64,000 nucleotides of DNA from contig NC_025261.1 of the NCBI RefSeq assembly GCF_000740895.1, positions 1,612,001 to 1,676,000 of the forward strand. Reading direction: 5' to 3'. Shown piece by piece: positions 32,506 through 42,924 of this stretch; position 1 is the first letter of the stretch, and each line of letters opens with the position of its first letter. Position numbers and translations under genes: made by a program. The notes beneath the pieces are model-generated. The model had not been told where the DNA came from, made no database searches, and was given only the letters and a program-made list of their open reading frames with translations. The stretch is from Theileria orientalis strain Shintoku. Taxonomy: Eukaryota > Apicomplexa > Aconoidasida > Piroplasmida > Theileriidae.

Positions 32506-34851
32506 CTACATTATGTCTCTAGGGGTCCAGTATTTATTATACAAAAGGTAGCCGCCAATTCCACTTCCTCCGACCGCGATGCCGCCACCTACGCCTCCAC
32601 CAATTGCCTCCGCAGATAGACCACCATCATAGGCGCTAGTTTTTGGACTATCTGAATCAGTTTGTTGATGATTATTACGTACTTGCGTTTTATGGTCTCT
32701 TTCTTGATTGTTCAAGTTATTAGTTTCTACCACCTGTAATGTTGGTCGTCGCTCTTCGCTTCTCGTACGGCCTGACACTCCGAGGTCTGAGCCGACACGA
32801 GGTGTTCCTGGTTTTCCATTTATACCTAGATGGTCCCCATTATATGTCTTACCGGATGCACCAGGTCGTTGATTTGTACTAGTTAATCTGTTTCCCTGTC
32901 CTCCAGCTGAATCGCTTCTGGATGGTAGTTCAATTTGCAATTTAGGATTTTCTAATTCCATTTCTATTTCCTCTAGTTTCTTTATTATATTATGTGTATT
33001 AGATTTATTACAGTGTGTAATATCCTTTATTCTTAACCATTCAATACGATTTTTGTCCTTTGTTCTATATGTTTCACCATTGTAAAAGAACATGATTGGA
33101 TTGTGCCCCTTTTTATCAAAATATACGTACAATTCTGAGCCATTTTTATATTCTAAATACTTAAGTGGTCCATTTACACCCTGTTCATCAAACAATTTAA
33201 TTTTTGTTTCCCCTGAATACAGACGTATATAAACAGTCGGTCTGATACTTCGTAAAGCAAAATCGCCTGGAAATGTCACAACATGTTTATAAATATTATA
33301 ATCTTTTAACTTCTCGCAAAAAAATTTATTATCTCTTTTAGATTCTATAACCTCTACTGTGTTAGAACTAGAGTCTGCTGGCGATATCATATTGTCCCCC
33401 TTCAACACGTATCTTATATCATCTCCTCCATATTCTGATTTTCGTTCCATTAGTACAATTATAGAGTTGATGTTAGCACTAATATCCTTTAACAATCTCT
33501 GAACGTTATCTTCGTTACCTAATTGCCTTTGAAGAGTCTTACCCAGCCCTTCACCTCTTGTATAATCTGCTCCATTTATTTGTCCTTCAATTTTTATATT
33601 AATATCTGTCAAGTCTTTCAGGCTTAACTGTCTCCACTTAACTCCACTTCTGTCAAACCTAGATAAATAATAAACATTACCTTCTCTAGTAATAAGTTTC
33701 ATTAAAAGATGATCGTTGCTGTTTACATCCAAGGCGTACGTATCAATTTTTTTGATAAATTTACCATTCAATCTTTCCAGTCGATCTTCAGCTTTTTGAA
33801 TATCTTTATTTTGTATTACTTCAACCTTTTTGTTTAAGTACAACACATCTGTTGTATTAGAATTAACATTCTTAGGGGTATGAGTGTAAACTGTGTATTT
33901 ATTTTGTACATTGGAAGTTTGAGGTGATACTAATATATTCCCATTACTATAGTTATGATTTGTATTAAGTTGATATGTTAACCATTTTTCAAGTTCTGGT
34001 TTTATTCTTGTCAATTGGTTGTAAAACACACTAGGGTCATTATTGTAATTGGTGTCATCTTTCGCCCAGTGAAATCCGCCAGTGTCTTGCCTTTTAAAAT
34101 AGGTTTTAGTTTTGCCATCAACAAATTCAATTAAAACTGGTATATGATCTGAAATAAAGTAATAAACTTTGATGCAATCGAATGGTTTGTAATTAACTTC
34201 TTGCAAGATTGAATCCTCAATTCTACTGTAATTCGAATGTACTTTAAACAATTCACTGCTGTGAAATAAAAAAGAACCTTCTTTTCCTATATTAGGCGTA
34301 AATTCAACCACTTTAATTTTATTTTTTGGTAAATTAGATGTTTTCTCTAACACATTACTTTTAGTACCACTTCCTACTTTAAATGTTATTTTCTTGTTAA
34401 GATTGTTAAGTTCCTCTTTTAATTTTGCCTCCAGTTCGTTATCTTTGAAATAGTTTGTTAAAGGAAACCCATAAGAGTATTTCTCTGACTTTAAAAACTT
34501 ATATGTGTAATATTGTGTTCCGTCAGTTTTTGTAAAACCTACTACCAACGGTATCTTTTCATGTTGTTTTGAAAAATATACCTTAACATTTGTGAGGACG
34601 TGTTCTTTAGAAGAAACATAATATTCGAAAACTGTACTTCCTCCAGTTTCCTCTCTTATATATACATAAAAATAACTCGCATCAGAATATGAATATCCTT
34701 TTTGGAATGAGATTTTATAATCCAAATAGTCAAATTTACCAGGTGTATTGTAGTCTTTTCTAGTAATATTAAGTGAATAATGGTTTACTATTGATGAATC
34801 TGAAACACCTTTGTTAAAATCTATGTATAATTTAGTTTGGACAGATCCCAT
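32506..34851 (-). CDS. Theileria-type repetitive surface/secreted protein with C-terminal membrane segment
   Basis: A single exon of 781 residues starts at ATG 34851. It is built of repeating beta-rich modules of about 90-110 residues, each with hydrophobic cores such as KVYYFISDHIPVLIEF, VYFSKQHEKIPLVVGF and VYFDKKGHNPIMFFY followed by an aromatic strand and W (for example GGFHWAKDD, SGVKWRQL, IEWLRIKDI). This fits the piroplasm-specific families of FAINT/DUF529-like or T. equi-type proteins. A Gly/Pro/Ser/Asn-rich stretch (about 645-740) leads to a C-terminal Gly-rich hydrophobic segment (about 748-770) with GGG and GG spacings, then a short YNKYW tail. No classical N-terminal signal peptide is visible. 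It is AT-rich and intronless. Function is unknown; host-parasite interface roles are assumed for such families, not shown. Confidence 0.65.
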   Translation of the reverse strand: MGSVQTKLYIDFNKGVSDSSIVNHYSLNITRKDYNTPGKFDYLDYKISFQKGYSYSDASYFYVYIREETGGSTVFEYYVSSKEHVLTNVKVYFSKQHEKIPLVVGFTKTDGTQYYTYKFLKSEKYSYGFPLTNYFKDNELEAKLKEELNNLNKKITFKVGSGTKSNVLEKTSNLPKNKIKVVEFTPNIGKEGSFLFHSSELFKVHSNYSRIEDSILQEVNYKPFDCIKVYYFISDHIPVLIEFVDGKTKTYFKRQDTGGFHWAKDDTNYNNDPSVFYNQLTRIKPELEKWLTYQLNTNHNYSNGNILVSPQTSNVQNKYTVYTHTPKNVNSNTTDVLYLNKKVEVIQNKDIQKAEDRLERLNGKFIKKIDTYALDVNSNDHLLMKLITREGNVYYLSRFDRSGVKWRQLSLKDLTDINIKIEGQINGADYTRGEGLGKTLQRQLGNEDNVQRLLKDISANINSIIVLMERKSEYGGDDIRYVLKGDNMISPADSSSNTVEVIESKRDNKFFCEKLKDYNIYKHVVTFPGDFALRSIRPTVYIRLYSGETKIKLFDEQGVNGPLKYLEYKNGSELYVYFDKKGHNPIMFFYNGETYRTKDKNRIEWLRIKDITHCNKSNTHNIIKKLEEIEMELENPKLQIELPSRSDSAGGQGNRLTSTNQRPGASGKTYNGDHLGINGKPGTPRVGSDLGVSGRTRSEERRPTLQVVETNNLNNQERDHKTQVRNNHQQTDSDSPKTSAYDGGLSAEAIGGGVGGGIAVGGSGIGGYLLYNKYWTPRDIM

Positions 34852-36619
34852 GTTTACTACAAGAATTTATTTAAATATAGAATATTCAATTAGGTAATGA
34901 AACGATTTAAAATTAATAAATTTTTTCAAAAATGTCATGAATTAGTATTCGACATATCTCAGATATGCAGTTACAAATTGGTTAATGTACACACATAAAT
35001 TTGACAATCATAAATGTATTTATGCCTAGTTAAAATATATCAAAAATAATTTATATTATAAATTATTTAAACAAGATTGTACTCATAATGGCATTGTAGA
35101 ACATATATTTTATGTCCTACATCCAAAAAATTTTATTTAGATATAAAATTTAAGGTCAAATGTTCATTATTGTCGTCAATAGATCACAGACTATTTAATG
35201 TTCATGGTTAAAATTGATGTATATGTAAATTCAGGTCTATATTATGGTAATTTTGAAATTTTGTTAAGTAGGAGCAGCTTACTGTGAACCTAAAGAGGTC
35301 ATTATTGCATTAATACGTGAATCATCAATTGTTTTTGCAGGTGATTACATTTGGATGTGTATTATTTAGATGGTTGGGGAAAAATTAATTATTAGAATTT
35401 TATATGCATTCAATTCAGGATTAAAAATTTAACGTAAATAATAAATAATGGAATTAAATCTAATATTCTAATGTTGTGAGAACCATGAAAATATATAGGA
35501 CAATAATATGGTACATTTATGAGTTATAAATTAGTCAAATTGTGAGAAATGGGATTATTTATTAGTATAAGACTTCATAAAAACAATGACGGATAATTAA
35601 AGGTAACTTTAAAGTCATAATTCTAATCTCAAAGATAGACTTTACAAAACTAATCAAATACATATTGGTACAAAATAATTATATATAACTAAGAAAATAA
35701 ATAGGTAAGTAGCTTAAAATTAATTATAAGAAAGGTAAAATAGGATTTAGATGAAGTATACAACATATGACAAGATTGTCATAAACCAACATATGGGTGA
35801 AATAATTAATTAATTCATTTATTACAGTTAATTATATTTTTTTAAGCTTTAAGATGCTGACAAATAATCTTTATAATAATAAACTGAGTGATCCTTCCAC
35901 ACAGAGTCGGGCGACATTCGTTTTATGTACCAGGCTGTAAGCTCATTTATTAGTCCACCTTTTTATATTCAATGTAGTGGTGGATATGTAATTTAAATAT
36001 ATATATGTGTTTTAATTATTTTAAATTCATTCTCAGGAATTTATCGCAATAATCTCTGGATACTTGATTCTTCTAGTTTTAAAATGTTATAGTTTTAACT
36101 AATTGGTTTATGGCCAGAAACATAATCGATTTAAGCAATACAATATAGGTTCAAGTGCCTTTAACCTTATTCCACATATTTTCAATTTTAACAAAGACCT
36201 TACCCATACAAACTCTCTATATTGTATTCAAGTCCAGGGTTAGTAAATTATATTAAATCAATCATTTTAAAGACGCCAGTCATAAATATATCCAAATTTA
36301 TGGAAAATAATTGATATGTAAATTATACATAGAAGTTTTAACAGTTTATCTCCGCGAAAACTTTGTAGTAAATATAATAGATTTAAGTTGTATAAAATAT
36401 ATTATCGGTTTTTTCAAAAATTGGATAACCTCTAAATTCGAAATTTAGGATTTAAAGATAAACAAACGCTATAATATAATCAAAATTTGATTGTAGCTTT
36501 GTAGTATGAAATTAATACTATAAAGGATGTTATTCAGTAGTAGAAGCCTTCAATATATATTTTTTGATAGTGCTGTTAATTTTAAATGTAGTTTGTCGTT
36601 TGAATTTTAGTGAAAACAC
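34852..36619. other. Long AT-rich spacer in accessory island
   Basis: This 1.77 kb of very AT-rich DNA lies between the surface-protein start (minus) and multipass protein A (plus), so it is a divergent regulatory region. No exon, RNA gene or clear tandem repeat was recognised. Confidence 0.5.
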
Positions 36620-37996
36620 ATGACCGGTAGTAAATCAACCTGGGAAAGATTTTGTAAACTAGTAGCAGCATACGTGTACTTTACAGTAGGCCTGACTATT
36701 AGTCAATTTGAGGCTAGCTCAAGGCACATAGCCGTCGTAGCCAACATCCCAATACACAACACCAGTATATACCTGACCAAACTATACAGTATAAGATGCC
36801 TCTTGAACTTGGCAGGTGCCGTCCTCGAGCTTGTCTCCTTCAACTGTATGAAAAGTCACGGAGATCCGAAGAAGAACCGAGGATACTTCAGCATAGTGAA
36901 CCTGGGGGCGCTGGCGGCCGTAAGAGTGTTATTCGTACTCGCTCTTCACTTTCCACGCCAATTAGCATACCACCTGTACATTGTGCTGGCCCTGGAAGCG
37001 ATCTTCCTAGGCGCCGCAATGCCAATCATTACCATAGCTCCAGAACACGCCGTAGCTATGATGTTTGCGTTCAATTCTTGTAGAATACTAGTAACCTTGT
37101 TCCAATTTGTAATCGACTGGTTTCTATATAGTAGGCCGTTAGTGATGATGCAAATACAAGCATGGGTAGGTGCTATTCTGAGTATACTGGGACTAGTTTT
37201 GTGGATATACTATATAACGGGTGATGCCTGTATGACAGAGAAGCAGGCCATAGAAAGTGGCAAGCCTAGTCCGGAAGAAAAGAAGGAAGAGATTGTAAAA
37301 GTCGCCAGTTTTTCGGAGACTATAAAGAAGGGACTGTCCCCACTCCTAATATTTCCAGCTGGGGCCATTTTCAAGGATTTCTTGTATCCTGGGGTACTGC
37401 CATACGCGCTTCTGCAGAGGGACAAGTGTCACATCATAAACAAGTGGTCAACAATATTGTACGGGATAGGGTCTATTGCATTGTTCATTTTTGAACGAGT
37501 AGGTGTGTTTGAAGAATGGAATCATAACTATGATTCAATATGGTGTGCAACGATCCCTATGAATGTAATCGCAGTTTACACAATGATGGCTATACACACT
37601 CGAATACCAGCTGCTACGAAAATACGAAATTCAAAACCAATAGTCATGACAATGACCTTAATTTTAATGATTTATTATAGTTTCACCTTTCCACTTAGTT
37701 TCAACGGTGTGGCAAAGGTTGTTCACAAAGGATTTATAAAGCAGAATATGAAGGGCGACACTGCCCTCATATCACTACACACTAACATGGTATTCATATA
37801 TAGATTGGTTTTTTCAAAATTATCAGTCGGATATAATAAAACTAGGGTTGACCTAGGATATCACCTTCCTAAGTTTCGTCCAAATCACAGGATGTCTAGA
37901 TCAAATTTAGCATGGTATTTTATAAGGAACACCTTTAGAATTGCCTGGAGAGACATGGGTAGTGATATTAAAATGAATATAAAAGATTATTTATAG
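36620..37996 (+). CDS. Multipass membrane protein A (Tpr-related-like)
   Basis: One exon codes for 458 residues from the ATG at 36620. About ten hydrophobic segments are spread over residues 10-405, with a hydrophilic loop near 205-235 containing ESGKPSPEEKKEEI. Blocks shared with multipass protein B at 44571 include SIYLTKLYS, PEHAVAMMFAFN, YSRPLVMMQIQAW, IFKDFLYPGVLPYALL, FSKLSVGYN-TRV-LGY and LPKFRP-HRMS, then RDMGSDIKMNIKDYL at the C-terminus. The layout suggests a polytopic transporter-like protein. The family is best matched in memory to the Theileria Tpr-related proteins, but that link is not verifiable here, and a divergent MFS carrier is possible. The gene is moderately AT-rich and intronless. 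Confidence 0.65.
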   Translation: MTGSKSTWERFCKLVAAYVYFTVGLTISQFEASSRHIAVVANIPIHNTSIYLTKLYSIRCLLNLAGAVLELVSFNCMKSHGDPKKNRGYFSIVNLGALAAVRVLFVLALHFPRQLAYHLYIVLALEAIFLGAAMPIITIAPEHAVAMMFAFNSCRILVTLFQFVIDWFLYSRPLVMMQIQAWVGAILSILGLVLWIYYITGDACMTEKQAIESGKPSPEEKKEEIVKVASFSETIKKGLSPLLIFPAGAIFKDFLYPGVLPYALLQRDKCHIINKWSTILYGIGSIALFIFERVGVFEEWNHNYDSIWCATIPMNVIAVYTMMAIHTRIPAATKIRNSKPIVMTMTLILMIYYSFTFPLSFNGVAKVVHKGFIKQNMKGDTALISLHTNMVFIYRLVFSKLSVGYNKTRVDLGYHLPKFRPNHRMSRSNLAWYFIRNTFRIAWRDMGSDIKMNIKDYL

Positions 37997-38376
37997 CATA
38001 ATCTTTTTATTTAAAATACGCTGTAGTTATTATTCATACTATCCCTATTTTTTTACACATTTATATTATATGCGTTATTTTTAGATTTTATAGCACCATA
38101 CATTCGTGATTAATATTAGTAGTTAAATAAATTAAATTAAGTCAATGAGTGAACTGTGTAGGGTCCAGCTATAGATACCATAAATACACCTAATGAAGCA
38201 CACACTTGTACATATTCTGGAAAATTGTGTCTCATTGATTTATGTTAAATTGATGAAAAAATTGTCTTTTTTCGTAAGACAAATTTGAAAGAGGAAAATA
38301 AAAGTATAAATTAGTAACATGTAGTTTGCGGAAATTATATTAGACTATGGTAAAGATAGAATGTGTTTTTTCTAAA
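37997..38376. other. Convergent spacer, protein A / ABC transporter
   Basis: This 380 bp of AT-rich DNA lies between two gene ends and contains only probable 3' UTRs. Confidence 0.45.
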
Positions 38377-41300
38377 TTAATTTAGTTTAACACATTCTTC
38401 TATAATTTTTGCGATAGACTCATTTGCTGGGATATCAAAAGTTTTACAAGTACGTACTAAACGGCCGTCATGTAACGCCCATATTGAAGTACATTTTCTC
38501 AACACACTTGTATCATGGGCAGTTAAAAATGTAGTACAGTGTTGAAAATAAGTCTGTAAAAGGTCATAAATAGGAACGCCTATATCATTTTTGACACTGG
38601 TTTCAACTAATAGGTCTTCCTCAGGAGGCTCATCAACAACTATCATCCTATAAAAATGTCTATATAAAACTAGTCTGGCAAGCCATAGTGTCCTGAGTTG
38701 ACTATTGGATAGTAACATGTCAGTTTCAAAGCCTGTCTTACTTATTTTACCACTCTTTCTATTTTCATAAGCTTTATTCTTATATTGTTGGTAACATGAA
38801 CTAACGTCCTCTTGCACTAAAACAGTATCTAATTTCTTTCCTCCAGGAAGCCAATTGACGAAGTTAAGCAGGGCACACTTGTCCAATGCATCATTGATAT
38901 CGGCATCACTAAACAGCTTTCTGGGATCGAGGAACATCCTAATGGTCCATCCCTTGAATACGAATGGCAGCTGTGGAACAACACCAATAATTTGTCGAAG
39001 AACAACTTTGGGGATATAATTTAGATCCTTGCCGTCCAATAATACTTGACCCGTTCTGTTCTCTGCTATGTTCTGTAACACTGACAACAGCGTCGTTTTA
39101 CCGGCTCCTGTTCTACCTACCATACCAATGATTTCAGATTTATGGGCTGATACCGAAACATGTTTCAAAATCATACTTTCTGGGTTAAGGCCGGGTGTTG
39201 TGTATACACACACATTTTTTAACTCAACGCCTGAGTGATAGGGAGTCAGATACTGGTGAACATCCATGATGTGTATTTTAGGATGGTAGAACAGTCGTCT
39301 CAAAGCATAGAATTTTTTATTCTCAGTCTTAAACTCGACGACTCTCCTCTTAAGCAATTGCTTCCTATCAAACTTAGGGCCACTGATTGGATTGGTTAGT
39401 ATCTCCTCATGGGTATTAATAAATTTCCCGAATTTAACTTTCTCGCCAGGCGGTATGAAAAGTCTAAACCTTTCAACTGAACACATTGTCATATCAAACT
39501 GTCCTAAAGTCAGTGTCAGTTTGTCAAAAGATTTTACGACGTTCATACACAAGGATAACCCCAAACCGAAATAACCAACATTAAAATTAAATCCAGTGAA
39601 CCTATCCAACAAGGTTATTAAGGAAAATATCAGTAGTGTGGTAAAGGAAAACATCCAATTGAACAAAGTAGCAGACCAGGAAACAATTGAAGACGTCATA
39701 AACCTGGATCGAGCCCTGTAGTCCCTGTGTTCGATGCCAGTGTTTATAAGTTCAAAATGCCTTTTAAAACTCCTATAAATATGAGATCCTGCGATAGACC
39801 TTTCCACCACAGAATTTACCTGTACACAGCTCTCCAAATAGCAAAAAAAAATACTTTTGTTGGAATTCACATATCTCTTGAGAACATAATTATAAACGAA
39901 CCCTATGCTCACAGTGACAAAAGGGATAGAGATCGGGATAAGGTAAAACAGTGTAAGTATATTGATCAAACTTTGAATGAAGGGGAACAAAAAAAGTGAG
40001 AATTGCATTGCCACTAAGTAGTCAATGAAAGTAATATCCATAAAGAAGTACGTGAGCATTTGACTTACGTCTTTTTTAATTTTGATCACTGAGGAACTAT
40101 TGTTAAAAATTGAGTTTATAGAGTATTCGTGAATTTTACGTGAAGATATTAAGGAAGCCCTTGTCATAGCTATTGTTGCCAAAACAGACGATATGATTAT
40201 AATTATAATGAAAAGGATAACAGTGTTAAATGTGAAATTGGACCTTGCTTTAATTTCAGACAAATCAACAAATTGGCCATCCTTATATTGGTTAATATTG
40301 TTTGTTATGTCGTCTGATAATCTGGTTGACAAAACAAGTTTTACATTATCCAAAACATTGAAAAAGACACTTAGAAATAAGTAAAGGAAAAATGATATAG
40401 GTGCTGGCTTAATATAAACTAGATATGGATTAAATTTAGTACCTGCCAATTCATTTCTAGCATATGACTTAAAAGACTTGCTATATTTTTCCTTGGTCAC
40501 TTCCATTCTACCTAGCCTCGTAGTGGCATCAGAGGAACATAATCTCAGCATATCATTCGTTAAATAATTCATACGACAGTATCCACTCCTGCTAGCCGAC
40601 AAGTACATGTAATCTTTATTATTCACTTTCTTGTTTTTCACAAAGTCATGAAGATTGGAATAGAATTGAAACCTCCGATTATTTATGTTATAAATTGGGG
40701 GATTGGCGAGTTGACTTAATTCATTTGGATTAGTGCACATGTCAAGAGTTTGTTTTGATGTTGTTAAAACAATAGAAAGGTCATTCATTACCAATAGCCC
40801 TGTTTTAAGGTTAAACAGGTTATTGAATATAGTTTTGGATACGTATGGATCTAGACCGTGGAACGAGGCATCCAAACACATCAAGAAAGAACACTTGCCG
40901 TCGTTATACTCAGTGTTTACTTGATGAAACACCAAATAAGCATATATTGCACGAGCCAACTCCATTCTTACACGTTGACCACCACTCAGTGAATGGGCAT
41001 TATCTGATACTACTCTGAGGTCACCCTTATCCCAGGTTGATATATCAAATTCAAGTTCCACAGCCTTCAGCACAGTGTTGTACAACTGCTCGTCAAATTT
41101 GTAACCAAATGTGATGTTGGATCTAATAGTACCCTGTTGTAGGAATATATCTTGTGATGCATAGAATATGGGCATTGATGTGTGTAATGGCACAACGGCC
41201 ATAGAGCCCCCAACCAGGGTCATCTCACCAAGCATTGACTTTATGAAGTTAGATTTGCCGGAACCCTGAGCACCAGTAATTATGGCAATATCACCACGTT

Positions 41301-42924
41301 TGAGTTCAAAGTTTATATTTTTTAAATATGTGTCATAATTTTTGTTTAATAGGTCGTTGCGTGTGTTGACCCATGTGAATGTGGCATCCTTATAATATAC
41401 AATAACGTCATTAGGGAGTTGATTTGTTACCTCAATTATATCTGTTGTGGTTTTTGTGGAATCAGTATATTGATTTTCACTAATATAGAAATTAGGAGAA
41501 CAGTCTTTGATAAATTTTTCAAGTCTTCCGAGAGATATATATCCCATTCCAAATAATTTGATTGAATTAGGTATCAAAATCAAAGAAGATATAATCCTCA
41601 TGTATATGTATAATGTTGCAACAAATCCCGCTGTGTCTATGTCAGTAATGACTCTAGCTTTATTGATGGTTTTGACAAAAGACCTCTTTATGAAATAAAA
41701 TGACAAGTTGATACAACTGGTGTAAAGGCTCATGTTGAAAAGTGTAAAAAATGTATACATAACAAAAAGTGAAACTTCTTTATTTCTGGTCCTAGTAATA
41801 ATATTAATTGCGATGTCGTCATATAACATTTTCTTGATTCGTGATAATGAAAATAAAATATGGTTGCACTTGCTTATTCTAGCGTCCCTGAGAAATAGCA
41901 TCCATTCAAAATTATAGGAGGTTACGGCTTCAATAACAACCATAATAATTATGAATAAAGCTCCTATCACGTACAAAAACGATAGGTTATCTTTAATCTG
42001 AACTGACGTCAAGATGATCCCGTATATAAAGTTGGTTAAAAAATCGATGAAAAACCTTATTGACTGAAATGTCATCGCGACGAAATGATAGTCCATCGAT
42101 TCAAAACTATATATTTGTGCGATTAATTCTCTGCTTTGATGGCGTAGAGCTGGGCAAAATAATGGATTTTTAGAACACTCAGAATCCGGTGAGCAACTGT
42201 GAAGAACCTTGTTGCACACATTCAACGTGTTAGAACCATTAACATTATTAAAAAACCTTCTCCTATTAGGCATGGCATGTTGAAAGATAACTACTGAAAT
42301 TAAACAATGAACCATAGTATTCAGCCTTCCCATGTGAAAGTTAAGAGTTTCAAGCAACAGTCCATCTGCTATTTGAAAAACGATTATGGTTAATAATAAA
42401 AAAATTGTCTTTATAAAACTCAGAGATTTATCATTTAAGACCGTAAGAGCCTTTTTAACTAAAACAGCCGTACTCATACACAAAACGTTAACCACTATCA
42501 AACCAAGGATCAGAAACAAAGTCCTTTTCCAAACCGTTAGAACCAATGCTCTCAGTAAAATTGATTTGTATGGTTTCTTAACCTTGGTATCTTTGGATTG
42601 AAACCTGTTACACTCATATGACTCCAACCTAGCTAAACCATCACTAATGTGCTTAGAAAATACTGGATACCATTTCAATACTTGATCTGATATCGGCAAA
42701 GGGTGTAACTTGTATGGTTCAACAAATTCAAAAGACAATTGTTTCGTCCATTTATTGAGCCAGTGGAAAAAGAAGTATTTCAAAAAGCTAGTATCGTCGT
42801 AGTAACGGAACGACCTATTCTTTATATTCTTAAAACACGATCTAGAATACAATTTGCTTTCCCAAAAGCATTGATCCGATTCATTGATAAAATTCAATCG
42901 TTTCTCAGAGGAGGATATATTCAT
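38377..42924 (-). CDS. ABCC-type ABC transporter (full transporter)
   Basis: A single exon codes for 1515 residues: membrane domain 1 (about 130-470), NBD1 (about 500-750), membrane domain 2 (about 850-1190) and NBD2 (about 1235-1500). This is the order of MRP/ABCC exporters without an extra N-terminal membrane domain. NBD1 has Walker A GAQGSGKS (near 551), a canonical signature SLSGGQ (near 645) and Walker B MCLDAS (near 681) with Ala where the catalytic acid should be; its H-loop reads LTTSK with no His. NBD2 has Walker A GRTGAGKTT (near 1270), a degenerate signature (LLSNSQL near 1400), Walker B IVVDEP with the catalytic Glu, and LTAHD with the switch His. Thus one composite ATP site is complete and the other degenerate. 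The substrate is unknown. The gene is AT-rich and sits between the two related multipass genes. Confidence 0.93.
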   Translation of the reverse strand: MNISSSEKRLNFINESDQCFWESKLYSRSCFKNIKNRSFRYYDDTSFLKYFFFHWLNKWTKQLSFEFVEPYKLHPLPISDQVLKWYPVFSKHISDGLARLESYECNRFQSKDTKVKKPYKSILLRALVLTVWKRTLFLILGLIVVNVLCMSTAVLVKKALTVLNDKSLSFIKTIFLLLTIIVFQIADGLLLETLNFHMGRLNTMVHCLISVVIFQHAMPNRRRFFNNVNGSNTLNVCNKVLHSCSPDSECSKNPLFCPALRHQSRELIAQIYSFESMDYHFVAMTFQSIRFFIDFLTNFIYGIILTSVQIKDNLSFLYVIGALFIIIMVVIEAVTSYNFEWMLFLRDARISKCNHILFSLSRIKKMLYDDIAINIITRTRNKEVSLFVMYTFFTLFNMSLYTSCINLSFYFIKRSFVKTINKARVITDIDTAGFVATLYIYMRIISSLILIPNSIKLFGMGYISLGRLEKFIKDCSPNFYISENQYTDSTKTTTDIIEVTNQLPNDVIVYYKDATFTWVNTRNDLLNKNYDTYLKNINFELKRGDIAIITGAQGSGKSNFIKSMLGEMTLVGGSMAVVPLHTSMPIFYASQDIFLQQGTIRSNITFGYKFDEQLYNTVLKAVELEFDISTWDKGDLRVVSDNAHSLSGGQRVRMELARAIYAYLVFHQVNTEYNDGKCSFLMCLDASFHGLDPYVSKTIFNNLFNLKTGLLVMNDLSIVLTTSKQTLDMCTNPNELSQLANPPIYNINNRRFQFYSNLHDFVKNKKVNNKDYMYLSASRSGYCRMNYLTNDMLRLCSSDATTRLGRMEVTKEKYSKSFKSYARNELAGTKFNPYLVYIKPAPISFFLYLFLSVFFNVLDNVKLVLSTRLSDDITNNINQYKDGQFVDLSEIKARSNFTFNTVILFIIIIIISSVLATIAMTRASLISSRKIHEYSINSIFNNSSSVIKIKKDVSQMLTYFFMDITFIDYLVAMQFSLFLFPFIQSLINILTLFYLIPISIPFVTVSIGFVYNYVLKRYVNSNKSIFFCYLESCVQVNSVVERSIAGSHIYRSFKRHFELINTGIEHRDYRARSRFMTSSIVSWSATLFNWMFSFTTLLIFSLITLLDRFTGFNFNVGYFGLGLSLCMNVVKSFDKLTLTLGQFDMTMCSVERFRLFIPPGEKVKFGKFINTHEEILTNPISGPKFDRKQLLKRRVVEFKTENKKFYALRRLFYHPKIHIMDVHQYLTPYHSGVELKNVCVYTTPGLNPESMILKHVSVSAHKSEIIGMVGRTGAGKTTLLSVLQNIAENRTGQVLLDGKDLNYIPKVVLRQIIGVVPQLPFVFKGWTIRMFLDPRKLFSDADINDALDKCALLNFVNWLPGGKKLDTVLVQEDVSSCYQQYKNKAYENRKSGKISKTGFETDMLLSNSQLRTLWLARLVLYRHFYRMIVVDEPPEEDLLVETSVKNDIGVPIYDLLQTYFQHCTTFLTAHDTSVLRKCTSIWALHDGRLVRTCKTFDIPANESIAKIIEECVKLN

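Noticed and set aside
34852..36619. Search for tRNA, transposon or telomere-like repeats in the long spacers
   Set aside because: No tRNA cloverleaf, terminal inverted repeats with an open frame, or telomeric repeat was found; the spacers are simply AT-rich.
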